A DNA stretch of 64,000 nucleotides from Streptomyces sp. NBC_00154 (lineage in GTDB: Bacteria; Actinomycetota; Actinomycetes; Streptomycetales; Streptomycetaceae). Position numbers and translations under genes: made by a program. The notes below the pieces were generated by a model that was given only the letters and a program-made list of their open reading frames with translations, had not been told where the DNA came from and made no database searches. Positions 36,689 through 45,353 of the stretch are shown in pieces (positions within the stretch are counted from its first letter, which is position 1; the number at the start of each line of letters is the position of its first letter). The DNA lies in assembly GCF_026342835.1 (NCBI RefSeq), contig NZ_JAPEMI010000001.1, forward strand, positions 6,702,501-6,766,500. The letters run 5' to 3'.

Positions 36689-36850
36689 GCAGGCGGCCGG
36701 GATCACGGACTTCCGAGTTCAGGGGCGCCTCCCACGGTGACGCCATGACCCTCGGATCATGTGACTGCCTTGCGACCCGACTCGGACGTTCGCCCGCGGG
36801 CAATTGCATTCTGGTGCGCCGCACCAGAGCGCCCGATTAGCCTCCCTGTC

Positions 36851-37267
36851 ATGCTCATTGAGATGAATGACACCGTGCGCAGCCTGCTTGACGCCCCGAA
36901 CCCGGCCGTATTGTCCACCCTCAACCCCGACGGCAGCCCGCAGAGTTCGGTGATCTGGGTGAGCCGTGACGGCGGAGAGCTGCTGATCTCCACCGAACAG
37001 GGACGGCGCAAGGAACGGAACATACTCCGCGACCCCCGCGTTGGCCTGACCGTCTTCGACCTCGCCGACCCGCACCTGTACGTCGAGATCCGCGGCACGG
37101 CCACCGTTACTGAGGACGTCGACCGCGCGGTGGCCGTCCACATCACCGAGGAATACCTCAGCCCGGGGGGCGGCAAGGAGTACCTGGAGGCCCCGCCGGA
37201 AGACGTCCGAGTGGTCGTCCGCATCACCCCGACCAAGATCCTCGGTAACGCCACCAAGGCCGCCTAG
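36851..37267 (+). CDS. PPOX-class F420-dependent flavin/deazaflavin protein
   Basis: A 138-residue split-barrel protein of the pyridoxamine-phosphate-oxidase fold, in the group annotated as F420-dependent oxidoreductases in actinobacteria. It opens MLIEMNDTVRSLLDAPNPAV, followed by LSTLNPDGSPQSSVIWVSRD and the characteristic GRRKERNILRDPRVGLTVFD, where the Arg/Lys residues contact the cofactor phosphate. The typical length is 130-145. The ATG at 36851 lacks a clear ribosome-binding site; translation could also start at 36863, behind a GAG, or from a leaderless message. It stands alone, ahead of an IS remnant. Confidence 0.88.
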   Translation: MLIEMNDTVRSLLDAPNPAVLSTLNPDGSPQSSVIWVSRDGGELLISTEQGRRKERNILRDPRVGLTVFDLADPHLYVEIRGTATVTEDVDRAVAVHITEEYLSPGGGKEYLEAPPEDVRVVVRITPTKILGNATKAA

Positions 37268-37282
37268 CTTCTGCCCAGCAAG

Positions 37283-37640
37283 TCATGGGCGAAGCCATAA
37301 GCGGATCGCGGCGGTGGTGACGGTGCCGTGGAAGACATAAGCCCTCTTGTCGTAGCGGGTGGCGACGGCCCGGGAGTTCTTGAGCCGGTTGATCGTCCGG
37401 TCGACCTCGTTGCGGCGTTTGTAGATCACGCTGTCGAAGCCGGTGGATCGGCCGCCCTTGCTGCCACGGCGCTTGCGGTTGGCCCGCTGGTCCTTCGGCT
37501 CGGGGATCGTGTGCTTGATCTGACGCCTTCGCAGGTAGCTGCGGTTGCGGCGTGAGCTGTAGCCTTGTCGCCGCCCAAGTGGTCCGGCCGGGTGCGGGGG
37601 TGGCCGCCCTGCGGGCGGGGACGGTGCAACACCCCGGCGC
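37283..37640 (-). pseudogene. IS5-family transposase C-terminal remnant
   Basis: The minus strand encodes the end of an IS5-type (DDE) transposase: RTRPDHLGGDKA in one frame, then, after loss of one base (GCT-AC instead of GCTTAC near 37553), YSSRRNRSYLRRRQIKHTIP in the next. The latter continues with GGRSTGFDSVIYKRRNEVDR (catalytic Glu region), LKNSRAVATRYDKRAY and ends VTTAAIRLWLRP. The N-terminal two thirds are missing and no terminal repeats are evident. It is a non-functional fragment. Confidence 0.85.
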
Positions 37641-38233
37641 CGCCGAGGCCGCGAGCATGATCCGTATGGACTGCCCGTGCGCGATCCAGGAATCGGCCGC
37701 CGCGGACGACTGGCCGGCAGAGGCCGCTGACCTCATTCGTACGGACTGGCCCCGCAGCTCAGGCCGGACCAGTAGCCTGTGATCAGCGGCCACGAACGGC
37801 CCGCACAGACGGCCAAAGAGGTCCTACCCCAGGCGGGGTCGGGCCTCTTTGCCGCGCAAGGGGCGATGCGCCGGAGACCCCTTTTCCGCCTGCCGCTGAC
37901 CTCGCAGCCCGTCCGCCGGCGGCACAGATGCCCGTCGGCGGGGCCCCATGGGGGTCGGATGGGGGCCGGAGGGACGGGGAAACCCCGTGAACGATCATCG
38001 TGCCCTGAGTACGTCCATGTGTGCTGACCTGCTGAAACGACGAATTCGGGGACGGTCAAGGAAGGACAGGGGCGCGCTCTGGCGAGGTGAGGAAGCATCA
38101 GCGGCGTGAAGAACAGCACCGATTCTATTGGGTGGAGATCCGCACGTACTCCGGCATAGGTTCGTCCGCGATGTGAGCAGCTCACCGCGCACGGGGAGGC
38201 GCGACGGGCTCCGCCTGAACACGGAGAGACGAC
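37641..38233. other. Stretch without a supported gene
   Basis: This 590-bp region lies between the IS5 remnant and a GNAT gene. It holds a degenerate copy (37739-37775) of the end of the Cys-rich gene at 36.6 kb. Around 38098-38172 a short plus-strand frame reads HRFYWVEIRTYSGIGSSAM and stops; it may be the tail of a lost gene, but nothing upstream supports it. Confidence 0.35.
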
Positions 38234-38716
38234 ATGGCACCGAACGAGCCCGCACCGGCCGGCCGCACACTGCTGCGGAAGGCCGCCGCCAAGGACGCAG
38301 AGCCCCTCACCCGGGTCTTTCTCGCCTCCCGCGCCCGGACCATGCCGTACCTCCCGAAGGTGCACAGCGACGCGGACACCCTCGCCTGGATGACCCACGT
38401 CGTCCTGCCCGGGACCACGGTGTGGGTGGCCGAGACCGGGACGGGCGAAGTGTTCGGGTTCGCTTCCGTCGACGGAACCGAGCTCGAGCACCTCTATCTG
38501 CGCCCCGATGTGCGACGCCGGGGCATCGGCTCGCTGCTTCTGGCGAAGGCCCGCGAGATCTCTCCCGAAGAGCTCACCCTGCATGTCTTCCAGCGCAACA
38601 CCGATGCCCGGGCGTTCTACGAGCGGCACGGATTCACCGCCGTCGACTTCAACGACGGCAGCCGCAACGAGGAGAAGGAACCGGACGTCCTGTACCGGTG
38701 GACGGCGCGGGGCTGA
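38234..38716 (+). CDS. GNAT-family N-acetyltransferase
   Basis: A 160-residue acetyltransferase of the GNAT fold. After a leader, LLRKAAAKDAEPLTRVFLAS forms the first strand and helix; the acetyl-CoA-binding motif is LYLRPDVRRRGIGSLLLAKA (R/Q-x-x-G-x-G/A type), and LHVFQRNTDARAFYERHGFT is the conserved C-terminal part. It ends DVLYRW, typical of small-molecule or ribosomal-protein acetyltransferases. The substrate is unknown. The ATG follows GGAGAGACGAC. It is monocistronic. Confidence 0.9.
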   Translation: MAPNEPAPAGRTLLRKAAAKDAEPLTRVFLASRARTMPYLPKVHSDADTLAWMTHVVLPGTTVWVAETGTGEVFGFASVDGTELEHLYLRPDVRRRGIGSLLLAKAREISPEELTLHVFQRNTDARAFYERHGFTAVDFNDGSRNEEKEPDVLYRWTARG

Positions 38717-38956
38717 CTGCATCCGCGTGCCGACGAGTTGAGTTGTCCGGCTGATCACGCCCAAGGTGGAAGAGGATCCCGGACGAAGGACGGTGTGGGC
38801 GCGTCGCGCGGCGCCGGCGACAGCCAGGACCGGGAAACGAGCTTCAGCAACTACAGCTCGTGCGTGTGGATGTACGCCCCGGGGCGCGGGTTCGCCCAGC
38901 CGCCTCCTCTGCACCGTTGGTCTCTGATGCCGACCGGCTGAATCAGCACAACGAGC

Positions 38957-38982
38957 GCGGGGTCCGCATCTGCGGGCCCCGC
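38957..38982. terminator. Hairpin terminator upstream of the glucanase promoter
   Basis: Arms GCGGGGTCCGCA and TGCGGGCCCCGC pair over 12 bp with one G-T wobble around a 2-base centre. It insulates the glucanase promoter from upstream transcription. Confidence 0.6.
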
Positions 38983-39031
38983 TTCGTGCTGCGTCGCGTG
39001 CAATCGTCCCGCCCACCCGTGAGCAGGTACC

Positions 39032-39068
39032 TTGCGCAACCTTTCACACTCACGCAAATTGATTGCGT
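39032..39068. promoter_or_regulatory. TTGCGCAA palindrome and ACGCAA-N5-TTGCGT inverted repeat, candidate operators
   Basis: TTGCGCAA (39032-39039) is a perfect palindrome, and 12 bp further ACGCAAATTGATTGCGT (39052-39068) is a 6-bp inverted repeat made of the same TTGCGY half-site. They sit in the AT-rich promoter region of the glucanase gene. A palindrome with TGCGC/GCGCA arms also precedes the ABC operon at 43738. LacI-type sugar regulators of streptomycetes use sites of this size; the regulator is not encoded in the window. Confidence 0.45.
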
Positions 39069-39332
39069 AATATACAGATCACTTACAGAGCGGCCGGTGT
39101 ACCAGCAAAGGCCTATCTCCAGGTTCAGTTGGCTGAGAATCGCTGCCATCACGTACGCATCTTTCGGTGGTTCGTTCTGTGAGAAGTGTGGACTGGCTCT
39201 CATTCCTCTGCAACTCTCTGACCGCAAAATGCAAAAGTCCCGTCAGGCAGTGCAGAAATGCATGTCACGCACGTTCGCAGACAGAGCCGCGCCCTCGACG
39301 CGCCCTGCGCCGAGGCCGAAGATCGGGGACAT

Positions 39333-42300
39333 ATGAGAACCCAGTGCTGGAGATGGCGGGTCCTTGCCGCCGTGGTCACCACCAGTCTTCTGATGATCGG
39401 CTGGCCGGCGCTCACCGCGTCGGCGGCCGGCGGCCCGAACATCGCCGTCGGCCGACCCGCCGCCGCGAGCAGCGCCAACAGTGAGTACACCGCCCGGAAC
39501 ATCACGGACGGAGACCGGTCGACCTACTGGGAAGGGGCCGGCAGCACCCTGCCCCAGTGGGTGCAGACCGACCTCGGAACCTCCACCCGTATCGACGAGG
39601 TCACGCTGAAACTGCCCGCGGGCTGGGAGAGCCGGCAGCAGACACTCTCGCTCCAGGGAAGCGCCGACGGCGCCAGCTTCTCGACGCTGAAGACCTCCGC
39701 CGCATACACCTTCGCTCCAGGCAGCTCCAACCAGGTGACCATCGCCTTCCCGGCCACCCGGACCCGCTTCGTCCGTGTGGACATCACGGCGAACACGGGC
39801 TGGCGGACCGCGCAGCTCTCCGAGCTGGAGGTCCGTGCGGCGGGGGAGTCGTCGGTCGACCTCGCCGCGGGCCGCACGCTGACGGCGAGCAGCTACACCG
39901 AGACATATGTGGCCGCCAACGCCAACGACGGCAACCCGGCCACCTACTGGGAATCGCGCAACGGCGATCTGCCGCAGTGGATACAGGCCGACCTGGGAGC
40001 CTCGGTGCGTGTGGACCGGGTGGTGCTACGGCTGCCGGACGGCTGGGAGCCCAGGACCCAGACACTGAAGATCCAGGGAAGTACCAACGGCTCGGACTTC
40101 ACCGATCTCACCCCGTCCAGGGACTACGCGTTCGGTCCCACCGGCTGTGAGACGGCGACGGTCTCCTTCGACGCCACGACCACGCGCCACGTACGGGTGC
40201 TGGTCAGCGCCAACACCGGCCGCGCGGCTGCCCAGCTCTCCGAACTGGAGATCTACGGCCCCGGGACCGGCGACAGCGATCCGCCGACCGCGCCCGGGGG
40301 GCTGGCGTACACCGAGCCGGCCTCCGGTCAGATCAAGCTGACCTGGCAGGCGTCGACGGACAACAAGGGCGTCACCGGCTACGACATCTACGCCGACAAC
40401 ACACTTCTGACCAGCGTGGCCGGGGACGTCACCACGTATACCGACACCCGTCCCGCCGATGCCACCGTTGCCTACTTCGTACGGGCCAAGGACGCGGCGG
40501 GCAACGAGTCGGCCAACAGCAACACCGTGACCCGCAGGGCGGACACGGGGGACACGCAGGCGCCCACCGCACCCGCGGGCCTCGCCTTCACCGAGCCGGC
40601 CTCCGGTCAGATCAAGCTGACCTGGCAGGCGTCGACGGACAACAAGGGCGTCACCGGCTACGACATCTACGCCAACAACGTCCTCCGCAGGAGCGTGGCC
40701 GGCGACGTCACCACGTACACGGACACCCAGTCCGCGGGCACCACCGTCTCCTACGTCGTACGGGCCAAGGACGCGGCCGGCAACATGTCCGGCGACAGCA
40801 ACACCGTCACCCGCAACGGCAGTAGCGGATCGGCTTCCAACCTTGCCGTCGGCAAGCCGATCACGGCCTCGTCCGTGGTCCACACGTTCGTCGCCGAGAA
40901 CGCCAACGACAACCAGCTGACGACCTACTGGGAGGGCGCGGGCGGCAGTTACCCGAACACCCTCACCGTGAAGCTGGGAGCCAACGCCGACACCGACAGT
41001 GTCGTGGTCAAGCTCAACCCGGACAGCAGCTGGGGCGCCCGGACCCAGAACATCCAGGTCCTCGGACGTGAGCAGAGCGCCACGTCCTTCACGAGTCTGG
41101 TCGGGGCGAAGGACTACGCGTTCAGCCCCGCGACCGGCAACACGGTGACCATCCCGGTCGATGCCCGGGTCGCCGACGTCCAGCTGAGGTTCACCTCGAA
41201 CACCGGATCCGGTGCCGGCCAGGTCGCGGAGTTCCAGGTCCTGGGCGCCCCGGCTCCCAACCCGGACCTGCAGGTCACCGCGGTCGGCGCCGCTCCTGCC
41301 GCACCGGTCGAGTCGGACGCGATCACTCTGGCCGCGACCGTGCGCAACGGCGGAGCGGTCGCCGCGCCCGCGAGCAGGCTCGAATTCCGGCTGGGCGGCT
41401 CCAAGGTGGCCACCGTGCCGGTGGGCGCACTCGCTGCCGGATCGTCCACCCAGGTCAGTGCGGACATCGGGCCGCGCGACGCGGGCTCGTACGAACTGAG
41501 CGCCGTCGCGGACGCGGCGGGCGAGGTCATCGAGCAGAACGAGACCGACAACACCTTTACGCGTGCGGACGCGCTGGTGGTGAAGCCGGTGTCCAGCTCG
41601 GACCTGTTGGCCACCGCGGTCACCACCTCGCCGTCGGCCCCGGCCGACGGCGACAATGTCATGTTCTCCGTCGCGGTGAAGAACCAGGGCACCGTGGCAT
41701 CCACGAGTGGCAGCCACGCCATCACGCTGAGCCTGATCGACTCCAAGGGCGCCACGGTGAAAACCCTCACCGGTACACACAGCGGAGCCATTGCCGCCGG
41801 TGCGACAACCGCGCCGGTGAACCTGGGCAGTTGGACGGCCGCCAACGGCTCGTACACCGTGAAGGTCGTCCTCGCCGACGACGCCAATGAGCTCCCGGTG
41901 AAGAGGGAGAACAACACCAGCACCGAGTCCCTCTTTGTCGGCCGCGGGGCCAACATGCCGTACGACACGTACGAGGCGGAGGACGGCATCACGGGCGGCG
42001 GCGCCCAGGTCGTCGGCCCGAACAGGACCGTCGGTGACATCGCGGGCGAGGCGTCGGGCCGCAAGGCCGTCACCCTCAACAACACGGGCAACTATGTCGA
42101 GTTCACCACCAGAGCGAGTACCAACACCCTGGTGACGCGGTTCTCCGTCCCGGACTCCGCGGGCGGCGGCGGCATCGACACCGAACTCAATGTGTATGTA
42201 GACGGCACCTTCCTGAAGGCGATCGACCTCACCTCGAAGTACGCGTGGCTGTACGGCGCCGAGACGGGCCCCGGCAACGCGCCGGGATCCGGGGCGCCCC

Positions 42301-43622
42301 GGCACATCTACGACGAGGCGAACATGATGCTGGGAAAGACCGTTCCGGCCGGGAGCAGGATCCGGCTGCAGAAGGACGCGGCCAACACCAGCACCTATGC
42401 GATCGACTTCGTCAGCCTGGAGCAGGTCGCACCGGTCGCCAACCCGGACCCCGCCACATACACCGTCCCCACCGGATTCACCCACCAGGACGTCCAGAAC
42501 GCCCTGGACAAGGTCCGGATTGACACCACCGGACAGCTCGTCGGCGTCTATCTGCCGGCCGGTGAGTACGAGACGTCCAGCAAATTCCAGATCTACGGAA
42601 AGGCAGTGAAGGTCGTCGGAGCGGGGCCCTGGTACACCAGGTTCCATGCCCCGTCCGGGCAGGAGAACACCGATGTCGGATTCCGTGCGGAGGCCAGTGC
42701 GAAGGGTTCGTCGTTCGCGAACTTCGCGTACTTCGGCAATTACACCTCGCGCATCGACGGACCGGGCAAGGTGTTCGACTTCTCGAATGTCTCCGACATC
42801 GTGATCGACAACATCTGGAACGAACACATGGTGTGCCTCTACTGGGGCGCGAACACCGACTCCATCACCATCAAGAACTCCCGCATCCGCAATCTGTTCG
42901 CCGACGGCATCAACATGACCAACGGTTCGACCGACAACCTCGTGACCAACAACGAGGCCCGGGCCACGGGCGACGACAGCTTCGCACTGTTCTCGGCGAT
43001 CGACGCCGGGGGCTCGGACATGAAGAACAACGTCTACGAGAATCTGACCTCGATCCTCACCTGGCGTGCCGCGGGAGTCGCCGTCTACGGCGGCTACGAC
43101 AACACCTTCCGCAATATCCGCATCGCGGACACCCTGGTCTACTCGGGGATCACGGTCAGCTCGCTGGACTTCGGATATCCGATGAATGGATTCGGGACCG
43201 GACCGACCACGATCGAGAATGTGTCAGTCGTCCGTTCCGGCGGCCATTTCTGGGGATCGCAGACCTTCCCCGGGATCTGGCTGTTCTCGGCGTCCAAGGT
43301 GTTCCAGGGCATTCGCATCAACAACGTGGACATCGTCGATCCGACGTACAGCGGCATCATGTTCCAGACCAACTATGTAGGAGGACAGCCCCAGTTCCCG
43401 ATCAAGGACACCGTCCTCAGCGACATCTCGATCTCCGGTGCCCGCAAGAGCGGCGACGTGTACGACGCCAAGTCCGGCTTCGGGCTGTGGGCCAACGAGA
43501 TGCCGGAGGCCGGCCAGGGGCCCGCGGTCGGTGAGGTCACCTTCAACGGCCTGAAGCTGAGCAACAACGCGCAGGACGTGAAGAACACGACCTCCACCTT
43601 CCGGATCAACATCAACCCGTAA
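39333..43622 (+). CDS. Secreted multidomain alpha-1,3-glucanase (GH87 mutanase/mycodextranase type)
   Basis: Exported enzyme of 1,429 residues that should hydrolyse alpha-1,3-glucan. The ATG at 39333 follows GGGGAC; residues 1-32 are the signal peptide. Approximate order: discoidin domains at 33-165 and 170-308, FN3 at 313-400 and 408-492, discoidin at 500-640, CARDB at 645-750 and 752-865, a CBM6/35-like domain at 868-1030 (YEAEDGITGGG), and a right-handed beta-helix at 1033-1429. In the helix, Asp1191 (LFADGINMTNG) and Asp1214-Asp1215 (ATGDDSFALFS) are spaced +23/+24, the same spacing as the catalytic Asp triad reported for Bacillus and Paenibacillus GH87 enzymes. The binding modules would hold insoluble glucan. 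The transporter and alpha-glucosidase downstream fit this role. Confidence 0.9.
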   Translation: MRTQCWRWRVLAAVVTTSLLMIGWPALTASAAGGPNIAVGRPAAASSANSEYTARNITDGDRSTYWEGAGSTLPQWVQTDLGTSTRIDEVTLKLPAGWESRQQTLSLQGSADGASFSTLKTSAAYTFAPGSSNQVTIAFPATRTRFVRVDITANTGWRTAQLSELEVRAAGESSVDLAAGRTLTASSYTETYVAANANDGNPATYWESRNGDLPQWIQADLGASVRVDRVVLRLPDGWEPRTQTLKIQGSTNGSDFTDLTPSRDYAFGPTGCETATVSFDATTTRHVRVLVSANTGRAAAQLSELEIYGPGTGDSDPPTAPGGLAYTEPASGQIKLTWQASTDNKGVTGYDIYADNTLLTSVAGDVTTYTDTRPADATVAYFVRAKDAAGNESANSNTVTRRADTGDTQAPTAPAGLAFTEPASGQIKLTWQASTDNKGVTGYDIYANNVLRRSVAGDVTTYTDTQSAGTTVSYVVRAKDAAGNMSGDSNTVTRNGSSGSASNLAVGKPITASSVVHTFVAENANDNQLTTYWEGAGGSYPNTLTVKLGANADTDSVVVKLNPDSSWGARTQNIQVLGREQSATSFTSLVGAKDYAFSPATGNTVTIPVDARVADVQLRFTSNTGSGAGQVAEFQVLGAPAPNPDLQVTAVGAAPAAPVESDAITLAATVRNGGAVAAPASRLEFRLGGSKVATVPVGALAAGSSTQVSADIGPRDAGSYELSAVADAAGEVIEQNETDNTFTRADALVVKPVSSSDLLATAVTTSPSAPADGDNVMFSVAVKNQGTVASTSGSHAITLSLIDSKGATVKTLTGTHSGAIAAGATTAPVNLGSWTAANGSYTVKVVLADDANELPVKRENNTSTESLFVGRGANMPYDTYEAEDGITGGGAQVVGPNRTVGDIAGEASGRKAVTLNNTGNYVEFTTRASTNTLVTRFSVPDSAGGGGIDTELNVYVDGTFLKAIDLTSKYAWLYGAETGPGNAPGSGAPRHIYDEANMMLGKTVPAGSRIRLQKDAANTSTYAIDFVSLEQVAPVANPDPATYTVPTGFTHQDVQNALDKVRIDTTGQLVGVYLPAGEYETSSKFQIYGKAVKVVGAGPWYTRFHAPSGQENTDVGFRAEASAKGSSFANFAYFGNYTSRIDGPGKVFDFSNVSDIVIDNIWNEHMVCLYWGANTDSITIKNSRIRNLFADGINMTNGSTDNLVTNNEARATGDDSFALFSAIDAGGSDMKNNVYENLTSILTWRAAGVAVYGGYDNTFRNIRIADTLVYSGITVSSLDFGYPMNGFGTGPTTIENVSVVRSGGHFWGSQTFPGIWLFSASKVFQGIRINNVDIVDPTYSGIMFQTNYVGGQPQFPIKDTVLSDISISGARKSGDVYDAKSGFGLWANEMPEAGQGPAVGEVTFNGLKLSNNAQDVKNTTSTFRININP
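40310..40394 (+). repeat. 85-bp direct repeat, first copy (FN3 module 1)
   Basis: These 85 bases are identical to 40589-40673. Both copies encode the same part of consecutive FN3 domains (TEPASGQIKLTWQASTDNKG onward), while the sequences between and after them have diverged. Confidence 0.9.
40589..40673 (+). repeat. 85-bp direct repeat, second copy (FN3 module 2)
   Basis: Identical to 40310-40394. Identity even at synonymous positions, with diverged flanks, suggests recent duplication or gene conversion between the two FN3 modules. Confidence 0.9.
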
Positions 43623-43639
43623 CACGGAACCGCAGGTCA

Positions 43640-43675
43640 GGGACGCCGCCCGGGAGGCTGGGCGGGCGGCGTTCC
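43640..43675 (+). terminator. Terminator of the glucanase gene
   Basis: Arms at 43640-43652 and 43663-43675 pair over 13 bp with one wobble around a 10-base loop, 18 bp after the glucanase stop. The glucanase is therefore probably transcribed separately from the ABC operon. Confidence 0.75.
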
Positions 43676-43737
43676 GGGCCGCACGGAAGCTCCGCCACGC
43701 ACGTCACATGCGTAGCACTGTCAAACTTTTACGAAAA

Positions 43738-43757
43738 CTGCGCGAGATATTGCGCAG
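43738..43757. promoter_or_regulatory. 20-bp palindromic candidate operator of the ABC/GH13 operon
   Basis: CTGCGCGAGATATTGCGCAG is symmetric at eight of its ten base pairs, including the six outermost. It lies 84 bp before the start of the binding-protein gene, just after an AT-rich stretch (CAAACTTTTACGAAAA) that may be promoter. Its right half ATTGCGC resembles the half-sites ahead of the glucanase gene. Confidence 0.5.
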
Positions 43758-43841
43758 GGATGTCAGCGGTGGTTGAGTGTGCCGCGCCCCGGCAGAGAGC
43801 CGGCCGAGGGACTTCCACGCCCATGCCCGAAGGGACCATCG

Positions 43842-45266
43842 ATGAGAAGTGCTGGGTTCCGCAGTCATCGCCGTACACGCCGCACCTCCGCGGCCGCCCT
43901 CGTCACCGCACTCGCCCTGACCGCTCTCGCCTCATGCGGTACGAGCAGCAGCAGCGACAACAACAACGGCGGCGGCTCCGGCGGCTCGTCCGACCCGTCA
44001 GCTCCGCTGGACCCGAAGGCGAAGGTGACCCTCTCGATCGACTGCATGCCGCCGGCCGCGAAGGCCGCGGAACTGCGCGAGTGGAACGAGGACATCAAGA
44101 CGTTCAACAAGAAGTACCCGAACGTCAAGATCAACGGAAAGTCCACCCCGGGTCAGTGCCTGGAGCCGCCGCGCTTCACCGCCATGCTCAAGGCGAAGTC
44201 GCAGCCCGACGTCTTCTACGCGTACTTCACCGACCTCGAACAGGTACTGGACAACGACGGGGCGACCGACATCTCCGCCTACGTCACGGACAAGTCGGTC
44301 CCGGCTCTCAAGGACATCCAGCCGCAAGTCCTCGACGTGGCCCGCAAGGACGGCAAGCTCTACGCCTTGCCGACCAGCAACTACACCATGGGCCTGATGA
44401 TCAACCGGAAACTCTTCACCCAGGCCGGTCTCGACCCGGACACACCACCGGCCACCTGGGAAGAGGTCCGGGCCGCCGCCAAGAAGATCGCGGCACTCGG
44501 CAAGGGCATCGCGGGCTACGGCGAGTACAGCGCGGCCAACACAGGCGGCTGGCACTTCACCGCCACCCAGTACTCCCTCGGCGGGGACGTGGTCGACTCC
44601 ACCGGCAAGAAGGCCGCCTTCAACGACGACACGGGCAAGCAGGTTCTCCAGCAGCTGCACGACATGCGGTGGGAGGACAACAGCATGGGCCAGACCCAGC
44701 TGCTGAAGTGGGGCGATCTGCAGAAGCAGATAGCCAGCGACAAGCTCGGCATGTTCCTTGCCGCGCCCGACGACATCACGTACATGGTCCAGCAGCTCGG
44801 CGCCAAGTACGAGAACTTCGGCATGGGACCGATCCCCGGCGCCAAGGGAACGCTCTTCGGCGGCAACAACTACATGATCAAGAAGGGCAGTTCGCCCGAC
44901 CAGATCAAGGCCGCCGTCGCCTGGCTCAACTTCAAGAACCTCACCCAGGGCAAGGGCCAGTTCGACTGGGCACGCACCAAGGCCGACCAGCTGCCCGTCG
45001 GACTGCCGCAGCCGAACTTCTTCCTGGGCGACACCAAGACGAAGGACGACGCACAACGGGTCGCCAACGCCACGATGCCGGTCGAGAACTTCAAGGCCTT
45101 CATGGACAACCCGGTCACCGGCAAGGCCGAGCCGCCGAAGGCCCAGGAGATCTACAAGATCCTCGACAACGCCATGTCCGGCGTCCTGACCAACAAGAAC
45201 GCAAACATCGACAAGCTGCTCTCCGACGCCGAGAAGCAGGTCAACCAGGTGCTGGCGAACCAGTGA
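43842..45266 (+). CDS. Sugar ABC transporter substrate-binding lipoprotein
   Basis: A 474-residue extracellular binding protein of the MalE/UgpB type. The ATG at 43842 follows GAAGGGACC. The lipoprotein signal has an Arg-rich twin-arginine-like start (SHRRTRRTS) and lipobox LASC with Cys at residue 32, followed by a flexible Ser/Asn/Gly linker. The mature domain shows KVTLSIDCMPPAAKAAELRE, NYTMGLMINRKLFTQAGLDP and PPATWEEVRAAAKKIAALGK, all typical of oligosaccharide-binding proteins. It heads an operon with two permeases and an alpha-glucosidase, so the ligand is probably an alpha-linked gluco-oligosaccharide such as nigero-oligosaccharides released by the glucanase upstream. Confidence 0.9.
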   Translation: MRSAGFRSHRRTRRTSAAALVTALALTALASCGTSSSSDNNNGGGSGGSSDPSAPLDPKAKVTLSIDCMPPAAKAAELREWNEDIKTFNKKYPNVKINGKSTPGQCLEPPRFTAMLKAKSQPDVFYAYFTDLEQVLDNDGATDISAYVTDKSVPALKDIQPQVLDVARKDGKLYALPTSNYTMGLMINRKLFTQAGLDPDTPPATWEEVRAAAKKIAALGKGIAGYGEYSAANTGGWHFTATQYSLGGDVVDSTGKKAAFNDDTGKQVLQQLHDMRWEDNSMGQTQLLKWGDLQKQIASDKLGMFLAAPDDITYMVQQLGAKYENFGMGPIPGAKGTLFGGNNYMIKKGSSPDQIKAAVAWLNFKNLTQGKGQFDWARTKADQLPVGLPQPNFFLGDTKTKDDAQRVANATMPVENFKAFMDNPVTGKAEPPKAQEIYKILDNAMSGVLTNKNANIDKLLSDAEKQVNQVLANQ

Positions 45267-45353
45267 CGGACGCGCGGGGCCGGGTCACGCGAACCCGGCC
45301 CCGCCCCCGCCCGTCCATCCGCGTCTGAAGTACACCGGCACCGAGGAGACACC

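Larger units (their letters stand above)
38717..39332. other. Long intergenic region ahead of the alpha-1,3-glucanase gene
   Basis: No gene is supported in these 616 bp. The region contains a hairpin terminator (38957-38982) and, nearer the glucanase, an AT-rich part with inverted repeats. The AT-rich core around 39040-39090 is the likely promoter of the glucanase gene. Confidence 0.55.

Noticed and set aside
38098-38172. Tail-like peptide HRFYWVEIRTYSGIG
   Set aside because: Too short, with no upstream coding sequence to support a gene.
40026-42827. 933-codon open frame on the minus strand
   Set aside because: It lies entirely antisense to the GH87 gene; the open frame comes from G/C third-position bias and the translation is Val/Gly/Arg-rich without motifs.
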